Shown in pieces: positions 1 through 8,289 of a DNA stretch of 64,000 bases. The notes under the pieces are model-generated. The model worked only from the letters and a program-made list of their open reading frames with translations, was not told the origin of the DNA and did no database searches. The position numbers were made by a program, and so were the translations under genes. Positions within the stretch are counted from its first letter, which is position 1. Each line of letters starts with the position of its first letter. Origin of the DNA: Dipteris shenzhenensis (taxonomy: Eukaryota; Polypodiophyta; Polypodiopsida; Gleicheniales); NCBI GenBank assembly GCA_047967505.1, contig CM106538.1. One strand, given 5' to 3'.

Positions 1-2100
1 AGCAATGATCCGGAAGTCTCTGCTCTTGAGCGCGAGCCGTTTCCGCTGGTCTCGCGACATTCCGTCGCGCATCTGGCCCGTGTCGACAAAGTGAAACATG
101 TCATCGTACCACGTCTTTGGAGCTGCCGGTACCACCGCCTCCAGTTCGAACAGCTGGGCATCCGAAAAATCGTCTTCCACACCCATCGGGTCTTCGCCAG
201 ATTCCAACCGCGAAAGGTAATCCGCTACGGCATGTGTACTTCCTGGTCGATGGACCACCGTGAAGTCGAACTCCTGTAAAAGCAGCATCCACCGGGCCAA
301 CTTTCCAGTGAGCTCGGGCTTGTGTACCAAATACAACAAGGCGGAATGATCCACATGAAACGTGAACCGATTCCCCAACAGGTAGTGACGAAACTTTGTT
401 ACGGAATAAATCATCCCCAATGCTTCCCGCTCCGTCGTAGAGTAATTCCGTTCGGCTTTTGACAACCTGCGACTTGCATAATACACCGGTCGGAACCACT
501 TGCTTGTCGCTTCCTGCATGAGGACACTACCAATAGCCACGTCCGAGGCATCCACGAAGACATGAAACATCTTCGTCCAATCTGGCGGCTGAACCACCGG
601 TGCTGTCGCCAACATCAGTTTGAGCCGTCGAAAAGCTAAGTCACAAGCAGGAGACCAGACTACCGGTACTTTGTTGAGTTGGTCATACAGTGGTGTCGCC
701 ACATCCGCCAGATACCGTAGCATTCGGCTGTGCCATTTAACCTGCCCTAGGAATCTCACGAGCTGCTTACCGTTGCCAGGAACCTTGGCCTGCCGAATCG
801 CTTCGACCTTCGCCGGATCTACCGCAATGCCTTCCGCCGAGATAATGCAACCCAGCAGCATACCGCTGCCCACGGCGAATGCACATTTCATAGGGTTCAG
901 ACACAACCGTGCCTCCCTACACCGGGTTAAGCATTTCTTCAGATGCTCAAGGTGCTGCTTGCGACTCTTGAAAACACTGAAATCGTCCAGAAATACCTGC
1001 ATAAAGATTAGTAAATAATCATCAAATATTTCTTGGACCATGCGTTGAAATGTTGCCGGAGCATTCTTTAGCCCAAATGCCATCACCAGGAAAACAAATG
1101 CTCCCTTCTCCGTGATGAAGGCTGTTTTCTCTCGATCTTCTGGTGCCATCTGCACCTGGTTATACCCACTGAAGCCATCCAGAAAAGAATACATCTCGTG
1201 ACCTGCCACTGTATCCAGCATAGTATCATTAAACGGCAAGGGAAACGGATTCGTGATTGTCGCCGCGTTAAGCTTTCTGTAGTCAACACAGACCCGCAAC
1301 TTCAAATTCTTTTTCGGAACAATCACTATTGGCGAAAGCCACGTTGCACGGTCAACCGGATAGATAAACCCGACCTTTAGCAACCTGTCCAGCTCCTCCT
1401 TCACCCTCTGGGCATAGTTCGGGTTCATTCTATACCGTTGTTGCCGAACCGGTATCGCATCCTTCTGCAGATTGATCCTGTGCTGATAGAATTTGGGATC
1501 GATGCCGAGCAAATCTGTGTAGTCCCAGGCGAACACGTCTTTGAAGGATTTCAGCAATGTCTCCAATTTTCCCCGAAATCCTTTATCGAGCTTCGCACTA
1601 ACACGGACGTTCTTTGGCTCCTCCTCCGTCTCGAGGTTAAGATCCAGCAGCTCGTCTTCTTTGACCCTCCGTGAGCGACGGAGTTCCTGCTCGAAAACTC
1701 TTTCCGCCTCCGCCACTCCCGCTTCGTCCGGCATGTCTCCTGTGCCTTCCGGTAGACTCCCTTCGACTGGTTCTTTCGTGGAACTGGATGACTCCTGCGT
1801 AGCCGAGGGAATCTGATGCTGATATTGCTTTAAAACGGCAACCACATCGACCTCGAACAAGCTTACCAGCTCCGTATTCCTACTGAAGTAGTCATCCTCC
1901 TCTTCGACCCCCATTCCGTCCATCATATGGATACCTTCTGCCATCGTCGGTCGGAATGGTGTCCTCAGCCCTTGTTTGGTATGTACCGAGAGCTTCAGCT
2001 TCTTTTTTCCTTTCCGAATGGTGATGCGGTTTGATTGCCAGTCTTGTTTCACACGGGCCTGCCGCAACCACTTCTTTCGAGCAATAACGGGTATGACCCG
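1..2100 (-). CDS. Gypsy G pol: reverse transcriptase and RNase H (partial, runs off window)
   Basis: I scanned this frame codon by codon and found no stop from 2,100 to 1, 700 codons. Product: the pol enzyme that copies element RNA into DNA. An acidic linker comes first. RT follows, with the first catalytic Asp in SFLDGFSGYNQV (about 1,160-1,190) and the active-site pair in VFLDDF (about 985-1,000). RNase H begins at FHVFVDASD (about 560) and includes RPVYYASRRLS and HVDHSALLYLV. The frame ends in RDFRIIA, typical of the linker before integrase. It is offset by -1 (or +2) from the protease frame, which stops at 2,049, with a 52-nt overlap. There is no clear start codon at the front, so it probably depends on frameshifting, or one base has been lost near 2,058. 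Confidence 0.9.
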
Positions 2101-3506
2101 CTAATATCCTCCATCCGGAGAATCACCACAGCGATTTCGAACTTCACGCCGCAAACCTCCATTTTCAATCCACGGAGCAATCCTAACGGCTGCACTCTCC
2201 GTTGGTCTGCCATCCGAACGGCGAAGGGTGCTGATTCCCATTTTGTGATACCCAATGGCACCAGCATTTGTTCGGACAGGATGTTGACCCCAGACCCTCC
2301 GTCCAGCAACACCCCTCCCACACGGCTGTTCTCCAGTGTTACGAAAATTACCGGGACCGCTTCGTCAAAAACAGGAGGCTGTACTTCCGCTTCAGGCTTT
2401 GCAGATCCGTCTGACGACACTTCCATTGTTACCGCTTCCATCTCCGACTCCATCGCCCTGACTGGTTCCGTCAATTGTTTGATGAGAGAACTCCGGAAAT
2501 TGGGTACCAATGCTAACAATTGCTCCATTGTCATGTGTATTTGCTGTTTCCGCAAATCCTGCCATAAATCATATGGTTCAACACCCTCCTCGCCGGTCAT
2601 CAGGCTGTCCTTCTGACTGGTAGGTAGACAAGTCGCTTTTGGCTGCTCTCCTTGCAGGCGCCTTGCCACCTTCGCACCATTCTCCGTCACCGAGACTGCC
2701 TTTTCCGCGCTCGGCCTAGGTAACACCGTTGGGGTTTTCTGGACCCATTCACCGACCGTCGACCGCACCTTTTGTTGTGCCTGCCAGTCCAACGCCGTAG
2801 GTCTTTCCTTCTCTTGCGGGGCCTTGTATTCCCGCACCTTTTCCTGGGATCGTGTGACCACGAGCACATCTCCGCTCGCACTTCCTCCCACTTTGCCTTC
2901 AACAGGGACACCCGCCGGTACTTCCGGTACTTCTTCGGACGTCGGACTAGGCTCCTTGCTATCCTGTTGCTGACTGGCATCATCGCATTCGATAATCAGA
3001 ACCGCATTCACTGCTGGTGTGGACTTGCCTTCTCCGGATCCCCGGGTTGCTTCCCTTTCCGCCTTGTGGCGCTTAAATAATTTGCAATCTACCTTTCGAT
3101 GTCCGGGTTGATTGCAATAAAAACATAGGAACGTCCGTTCCCCTGCTGGTTCATCTGCACCTGTTCTAGCCGTTCTCGGCCGCCAAGGTCTTTTCGCCGA
3201 TGCGGCTGGTACCGCGGCTGGTGCTGCGGCTGGTGCTGCAACTACCGCCGCCACCGCTGGTGTCGGGGCTATTCGTGCGTTATAGCGGCAGATCTCCGTG
3301 GTATGCGTCGCTGTTTGGCAAATCGCACACCACCGCTCATTCAAACCGCATTCCTCTGCTAAGTGTCCTGCATTCCGGCACCGATTACACCAAGTATCCT
3401 TGCGAACTTTTGAAGAGGACCCTATTCCACTATCCCGGCTTTTGGCTCCGGCAGCAGATCCTTCCGGAAATGACTTCCCTGCCGTTTTTCCAGCCTTCCG
3501 CCTCAT
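2049..3506 (-). CDS. Gypsy G nucleocapsid zinc knuckles and aspartic protease
   Basis: The 485-codon frame has three CCHC zinc knuckles: C40-C53 (CNRCRNAGHLAEEC), C60-C73 (CAICQTATHTTEIC) and C128-C141 (CFYCNQPGHRKVDC). A low-complexity linker follows, then an aspartic protease with LLDGGSGVNILS, catalytic Asp at residue 402. These domains bind the RNA genome and process the polyprotein. The ATG at 3,506 overlaps the gag stop as ATGA, but the frame is open upstream to 3,710. That upstream stretch encodes an acidic segment that looks like the true continuation of gag, so the protein may be made by a -1 shift rather than from this ATG. At the 3' end the expected junction between protease and RT is broken at about 2,058. 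Confidence 0.85.
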   Translation of the reverse strand: MRRKAGKTAGKSFPEGSAAGAKSRDSGIGSSSKVRKDTWCNRCRNAGHLAEECGLNERWCAICQTATHTTEICRYNARIAPTPAVAAVVAAPAAAPAAVPAASAKRPWRPRTARTGADEPAGERTFLCFYCNQPGHRKVDCKLFKRHKAEREATRGSGEGKSTPAVNAVLIIECDDASQQQDSKEPSPTSEEVPEVPAGVPVEGKVGGSASGDVLVVTRSQEKVREYKAPQEKERPTALDWQAQQKVRSTVGEWVQKTPTVLPRPSAEKAVSVTENGAKVARRLQGEQPKATCLPTSQKDSLMTGEEGVEPYDLWQDLRKQQIHMTMEQLLALVPNFRSSLIKQLTEPVRAMESEMEAVTMEVSSDGSAKPEAEVQPPVFDEAVPVIFVTLENSRVGGVLLDGGSGVNILSEQMLVPLGITKWESAPFAVRMADQRRVQPLGLLRGLKMEVCGVKFEIAVVILRMEDISGSYPLLLERSGCGRPV

Positions 3507-4600
3507 GGAACGTTTGTGCTCCTCCTCATCCGACTGATCCGACTCCTCCTCATTATCGGTATCGGAGTCTCCCTCAGCCTCCTCATATTCACTTTTCCTT
3601 TCCTTCCCTTGGAAGTAAACAGAACTTGTTCCGCCCTCACCGCTGCTTGGACGACTTCTTCTAATGAAAGAGCTTCTAGATCCAACGATGCCAGGGACCT
3701 TTTCAATCCTTTATTCAGCCCCTCCATGAAGTAAGCATTTTGGATGGGGACTGCCGGGGTAGTTGCTGCATCGAGGCGGCGGATCAACGACCGAAACCTG
3801 GCCGCATACGCCTCCACTTCTTGGTTCTTCTGTTCCAGTTTCCCCAGTTTGGCCAGGACATGAACACGGGTCTTGTCCTCCCGAAACCGGAGCAAAAAAG
3901 CATCCCGCAGTAGATCAAACGTGGCGAAATGGGTAGCTCCATATTGCACGATCCATACTGCCGCCTGCTTCTGCAGTGTCGGGATGAAAGTCGCCATCTT
4001 CATAAGATCTGTCGCCTGCACTGGTGGAGCCATATTCACCATCCATGCCATCTCAAATGACAGTATATGTGCATCCGCATCCTCCTTATCCCGTCCCGAA
4101 AACTTGGGGTACTTCACCGTCATCCTGGGTACCAGTGGTGGAATAGCCGCGCTACTTACCGCCGGAACTCCACCCCCGCCTCCGCCTCCACCGCCTCCAC
4201 CTCCCCTACCGGGATCTGGTGACGGACCTGGGGCTCCGCTTCCTGCAGGCACACCACCCCTCCGTCTCCTGGGACTCGGTGGTGGGGAATTCCGCAACGG
4301 TGACGCTTCGTCTTCCGGAGGAGTACTTGTTAAATCGAACGGGCTACTGCATCCGGAGGATTCGCCTTCCTCCTGAACACCGGAAACGACTGGACCTTCC
4401 TCTCCTGGGATCAGCGGAGGTGTGTCAGAGCGGCTACTACTCTCACTATCCGTGAAGAAGCCGAAGAGAAGATCACGTTGAGCCACATATCTGTCATGCC
4501 GTTCCTCGCGGGTTGTACGTGCCGATACTGGAGTTGCAGGCTCCCGAGGCCGTGCCGGAGAGCGCGATGTTCCCCCTGGCTCACTCCCAGCGTCATTCAT
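3503..4600 (-). CDS. Gypsy G gag (capsid)
   Basis: This 365-codon ORF starts 105 bp downstream of the LTR end. The N-terminal half is Ser/Pro/Gly-rich, including a poly-Gly run. Residues about 155-335 form the retrotransposon gag capsid domain, recognisable from YPKFSGRDKEDADAHI, AAVWIVQYGATHF and FRSLIRRLDAATTPA. The last 30 or so residues are basic and look off-frame. The alternative frame over the same DNA gives an acidic stretch (SEYEEAEGDSDTDNEEE) that joins the zinc knuckles. Either a -1 frameshift near 3,600-3,615, in a purine-rich tract, or a one-base mutation separates capsid from nucleocapsid. Confidence 0.85.
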   Translation of the reverse strand: MNDAGSEPGGTSRSPARPREPATPVSARTTREERHDRYVAQRDLLFGFFTDSESSSRSDTPPLIPGEEGPVVSGVQEEGESSGCSSPFDLTSTPPEDEASPLRNSPPPSPRRRRGGVPAGSGAPGPSPDPGRGGGGGGGGGGGGVPAVSSAAIPPLVPRMTVKYPKFSGRDKEDADAHILSFEMAWMVNMAPPVQATDLMKMATFIPTLQKQAAVWIVQYGATHFATFDLLRDAFLLRFREDKTRVHVLAKLGKLEQKNQEVEAYAARFRSLIRRLDAATTPAVPIQNAYFMEGLNKGLKRSLASLDLEALSLEEVVQAAVRAEQVLFTSKGRKGKVNMRRLRETPIPIMRRSRISRMRRSTNVP

Positions 4601-4685
4601 GCGCTAGTCCACGCACCGAGGAATCAGAGTATTACAAATGGGGAGCATCCAACCTCTCCGGGGTATCCACCGCGACGAACATGGA

Positions 4686-4703
4686 AATCTTCCGTGGTCG
4701 CCA
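4686..4703 (-). other. Primer-binding site of gypsy G
   Basis: Directly inside the LTR end, the minus strand reads TGGCGACCACGGAAGA. A PBS starts with TGG, the complement of the tRNA CCA end, so the position and first bases fit. I cannot name the tRNA from memory. Confidence 0.55.
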
Positions 4704-4704
4704 A

Positions 4705-4844
4705 AGTGTTAGCCCTCTCTACTCTGAAGACTAACTCGAAACGCACTACTGCGACAGATTTACATGCGTAATCGAACTTCAGAACTGCGTATGAAAATTC
4801 ATAGAGTAGAACAGTGATCGACAGAATCATTCATGATAAAACAA
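4705..4844 (-). repeat. LTR fragment of gypsy G (3' portion of the 5' LTR)
   Basis: These 140 bp appear identical, in inverted orientation, to 50,350-50,489. They end GGGCTAACACT just before the PBS. Beyond 4,844 the similarity stops abruptly, so the outer part of this LTR is missing or replaced. Confidence 0.8.
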
Positions 4845-4986
4845 ATTTTCATGAATAAAATGTACCCCTTTCCTATACAAATCTGTAAATTTTTTCCAAA
4901 ACTATTTTAAATAGTCCCTTATGTGTATTTATTTCTGTAAATTTTAGAAATAAAAAAAATCCTTCTGTTGAACTCACGTGATAGGG
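4845..4986. other. AT-rich junction sequence of unknown origin
   Basis: This short AT-rich stretch lies between the truncated G LTR and the copia C coding remnant. It matches neither the rest of the G LTR at 50,054-50,349 nor recognisable copia coding. Nothing else is visible in it. Confidence 0.4.
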
Positions 4987-6255
4987 TTACATATGATGAG
5001 TGACCCCCCCGAGAGCCAAAAGCATAGAGCCCTTTTGAATTTTCCAACTCTGAAAGACAAAAGTGGTGTGAAAACTAGCATCATCTAGCTGACCCACTGA
5101 AATAAGACTCCTGGTCAGCTTAGGCACAAGTCTCACATGTTTCAAAACAAATGCAAACCCATTTGCAAAAGAAAACTTTATGTCACCTACTCCCACTATG
5201 TCACATGTAGTCATTTCCAAGATGCACACAACCTGTCTTTCCACTGTCATAAGTGGAGAACCATTCCCTATGGGGAGTAACATGGAATGACGCACCAGAA
5301 TCCAAAATCCAATCCTGGGAATATGCATCATCTGAAGTGGTAAGCAACTCTGCAAATAAACTAGACATGAAGAGAACGTCATCGTCACTATCATGTGTGA
5401 CTGCATTGATCTCCTCGATCTTCACTTTTCCTTTGTCCTCCCTTGGACTCTCTTCCTTTTGATTTGCATCCCAATTTGCATTCTTTTTCTTATCCTTTTG
5501 CTCTCTTTTCAGCTTGTAGCAATCCTTTTTCATATGACCCTTCTTGCCACAATGGTAACACTCAATGTTCCGTGCCCTAGATTTGCTACGAGACTTCCCT
5601 CTTTCTTAGGACTTCCCCCTAAACTGTGATCTGCCCCTTTGCACATTTAAGGCTGCATCCTGCTTGTTGCCATCCATAGACTTCCGTCTAATCTCCTCGG
5701 CTAACAAGCTACCCACAACATCATCAAATTTCAGTACTCCACCAGGTGCAGAGTTACTAACAGCTGTACGGAAGGTATCCCATGAGGATGGCAATGAACA
5801 TAAGAGAAATATTGCCTTAGTCTCCACATCAAAATTCATCTTCTGAGCCTGGCTGAAAATAATATTGAATTCATTCAAGTGAGAAGCAATGGAAACCCCT
5901 TCCTTCATCTGCATCTCAACAACCTCTTCATGAGGTAAACTTTATTAGAGGTAGTTTCCTTCTCATAAGTGGCACACAGTTTCTTCCACAAATCTTCCAT
6001 AGTCTGCTCATTTACTACTATGAAATAAACTGACTCTGCAAGATGAAGTCTAATAGTAGACTTTGCTAATGCATCCAACTCATTCCAATCATCCTCAGAC
6101 ATATTTGCAGGCTTAGCTTCAATCCCTGCCAAGGGTTCAATCTGCTTATTTTGAATAAGCACATCCCTTATTTGTTCTTTCCACAAAGAAAAGTTTGTCC
6201 CATCAAACTTTTTAATGCTGAAAAACTCCCTTTCAGACATGGAAGAGGATGCCAT
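4987..6255 (-). pseudogene. Copia C gag and protease, frameshifted
   Basis: The start is best placed at the ATG at 6,255 (MASSSMSEREFFSIKKFDG), which begins a typical copia gag. Gag continues through NFSLWKEQIRDVL and a UBN2-like region, breaks by one base near 5,910, and resumes with MKEGVSIASHLNEFN. Near 5,560-5,520 is a CCHC knuckle (CYHCGKKGHMKKDC). Near 5,300 is the protease start, DWILDSGASFHVT, with its catalytic Asp in DSGA. A further frameshift near 5,215 leads to KHVRLVPKLTRSLISVGQL and then a stop at 4,987. The product would bind and process element RNA and protein if intact. Confidence 0.8.
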
Positions 6256-6279
6256 GATGCAAATGAAACAAAATCCCAA

Positions 6280-7608
6280 ATGCTAGTGCCTGCAAGAGAG
6301 AATCACACCAAATACCAGGTGCACCCAAATGTGTATGCCACAATAGAAAGAAATATCACCAAAACTCAAAGCTCAAAGCATCAAAAGATGCATCTGACTC
6401 ATGTGCATATACTATGCATTCATATGAGCAAATCTGGCCCAAAAGAAAATGCCAATACGTGCCAAATGACTCAAGCATAAACACTGTCCACTAGCATATG
6501 CATCAATAATATCTCATCCAAGAGAGCATAGCACTATCAATGCATCACCTGCAATGTGTCAAAGCTGTCCCTCAGCATAAAATAGCATCCATGTGCAAAG
6601 CGTCCATAAAAATAGCATCCCACAAGGCAATTTGGGCCTATCAACGCATCCAATAAGGACTGTAATGCATCCAAATGGCCTATAAATCATCCATTACAAC
6701 CCAATGCATACCATGAATGAGTGCACACTGCTCAAACTGCAACCAGAGTGATGTGCATAAGGTACGCTCAAGAAATCATAGTCCCACGATAATGACCGCT
6801 ACTGAAAATAGAACCTGAGATGCCTCAGCACCATTGCATAATCGGACTCAGCAAGAAAATCTGCAAATATCTCTCTTCTGCCGAAACTCCAAAATCCCAA
6901 CCGATGAGTGAGAAATGGGAGTCAACACTTATCCACTGCCATGTGGCATAAATCTAAGGTTTCAAAACCTTAGAATGAAAAATGCATAACAGAGAGACGA
7001 AATCGAATACACAGAGATCTATAACTCTGAAAATCCTCCACCGAAACGTGCAAGAACTAACAAGTAGGGGTTTTTGGGCGTCCGGAACGCAATGGGACAG
7101 ACGATTTTGGAAACCGTGGTCTCAATCACTGGGTCCAACACACGGACTGAAAAATGTTTCTGGAAGCAGAGCTGTTTGTACCGGAACTGACAGATCTGCA
7201 AATGGTTGCTCCAAACTTGAGTTCCAATGCCCGGGCAAAAATCGCAGAAACTGACACAGTGAGTCAAAAATCCAATGAAATGATCCCAGATTCAAGAATG
7301 AAGGTGTTTCCAAGCTCCTGAAGTGAAGTGGACACCAAAAGCAAGCAATAGTTGCCTCTACAAGTCAATACGGAGTCTCTGTCATCGAACGGAACAGGGA
7401 AAAGCTCAAAAAACGACTTTTTCTTTGAAAACACTTAACGGGCTCTCAAAACCACTTCACAAAACCAAAATGACTTTTCCAAAGTTTCCTCCAAGGTCTC
7501 TGCACACTCGGATGCAAGTAAAGTCACCCACAAAGCTTCCCACAGAGCTTCTCCTTCTTCCCACAGAGCTGCTGAGCTTCAAGCATTCATGCACGCTCAG
7601 CTAGATCA
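6280..7608 (-). other. Untranslated leader of copia C
   Basis: This stretch of about 1.3 kb lies between the PBS and gag, with no credible coding frame. It is rich in CA/ATG-type words. It is long for a copia leader, so it may hold packaging or regulatory RNA, but I see no specific motif. Confidence 0.5.
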
Positions 7609-7625
7609 CCCGGGCTCTGATACCA
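7609..7625 (-). other. Primer-binding site of copia C (initiator Met tRNA)
   Basis: The minus strand reads TGGTATCAGAGCCCGGG, two bases inside the LTR. TGGTATCAGAGC is the classic plant copia PBS complementary to initiator Met tRNA. Confidence 0.92.
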
Positions 7626-7627
7626 GT

Positions 7628-7804
7628 TGAGAGTGCTCTCAACGGAAGCAAGAACGGAAGAAGGAGAAAGAGAGAGAGAGACAGAGAGCCACACAAGTTT
7701 TGGTGGGTGCAAAACCACCCTAATCTTCTTTTTCATTCATTTATATATGTGTTTGAGTATTGTACATAACCGGGGTAAAGGCACAGTGACCTTTAACCCC
7801 CACA
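7628..7804 (-). repeat. 5' LTR of copia C (177 bp)
   Basis: On the minus strand it starts TGTGGGGGTTAAAGG and ends GAGAGCACTCTCA, canonical TG...CA termini. It is the same length as the plus-strand LTR at 53,181-53,357. I count four base differences, mostly in the CT-rich tract near the 3' end. A TATATAAATGAATG stretch may be the promoter. Confidence 0.92.
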
Positions 7805-7809
7805 TCGAG
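7805..7809. other. Target-site duplication of copia C, left copy
   Basis: TCGAG on the plus strand (CTCGA on the minus strand) touches the outer end of the LTR. The same 5 bp touches the other LTR at 53,358-53,362. Confidence 0.85.
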
Positions 7810-8289
7810 TAGCTAACTCATCTGCCCTTTGATTTTCTTTTCTGTTTATATGAACAAACTTGCAAAAATCAAACTGACTACATACTGCCATAGCCTTTTG
7901 ATTAAGCTCCTTCAAATGGGGACTTCTTGTCTTGTAATGCCCTTGCATTTGCTTTATAATAAGCTGAGAATCTCCTATTACTTCCAATTCTTTGACTTGA
8001 CTTTGAAAACAAGCCTCCAAACCAAGAATCAAAGCATTATACTCAGCTACATTATTAGTTGTGATATCTGGAATCTTGTCCTCTTTCCCATACTTCTTGA
8101 CCTTCAGAATTAATCAAGACCATCCTCTCGGCTCCTTGTTGGCATGAAGGACTAAAGGCTCCATCAAAATACCAGACAAAGGCTATTGGTGGTGTTTTCC
8201 TTTCATCATTAATGTCCTCCTTATATTTCTTTTCTTCTCTTAGATCCTCCCTTTCAGTGAGCAAATCTGCCATAGTGGACCTAGTGGTA
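7805..8289 (-). pseudogene. Gypsy H1, second (archaeal-type) RNase H fragment
   Basis: The minus-strand fragment encodes the extra RNase H that Tat-type plant gypsy elements carry between their own RNase H and integrase. Residues expected for catalysis are visible in WYFDGAFSPS, NNVAEYNALILG, VIGDSQLIIKQM and NQRADELAT. One frameshift separates the first block from the rest, near 8,060. The sequence stops at DELAT because copia C inserted there. The next codons (RAIVVQD) are at 53,358 on the other strand. On the other side the match to H3 (62,620 region) ends where the satellite begins. Confidence 0.8.

Larger units (their letters stand above)
1..4844 (-). mobile_element. Ty3/gypsy element G, 5' part (truncated LTR, PBS, gag, NC-protease, RT-RNase H)
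   Basis: Read on the minus strand, this is the front of a Ty3/gypsy retrotransposon: an LTR end, a primer-binding site, gag, zinc-knuckle plus protease, then reverse transcriptase and RNase H running off the left edge. Integrase is not in this part. The 3' end of what looks like the same element lies at 49,665-50,489 in the opposite orientation. The last 140 bp of the two LTR copies read as identical, so the insertion is young. Its open frames are long and almost undamaged, unlike every other retroelement here. It sits inside copia C. Confidence 0.85.
4987..7804 (-). mobile_element. Ty1/copia element C, 5' half (LTR, PBS, leader, gag, protease)
   Basis: On the minus strand the order is a 177-bp LTR, an initiator-Met PBS, a leader of about 1.35 kb, gag, zinc knuckle and protease. 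It then stops just before integrase, where G intervenes. Integrase, RT, RNase H and the other LTR are at 50,490-53,357 on the plus strand. The LTRs match, and the 5-bp target duplication (CTCGA) is the same at both outer ends, so both halves belong to one insertion. Confidence 0.85.
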
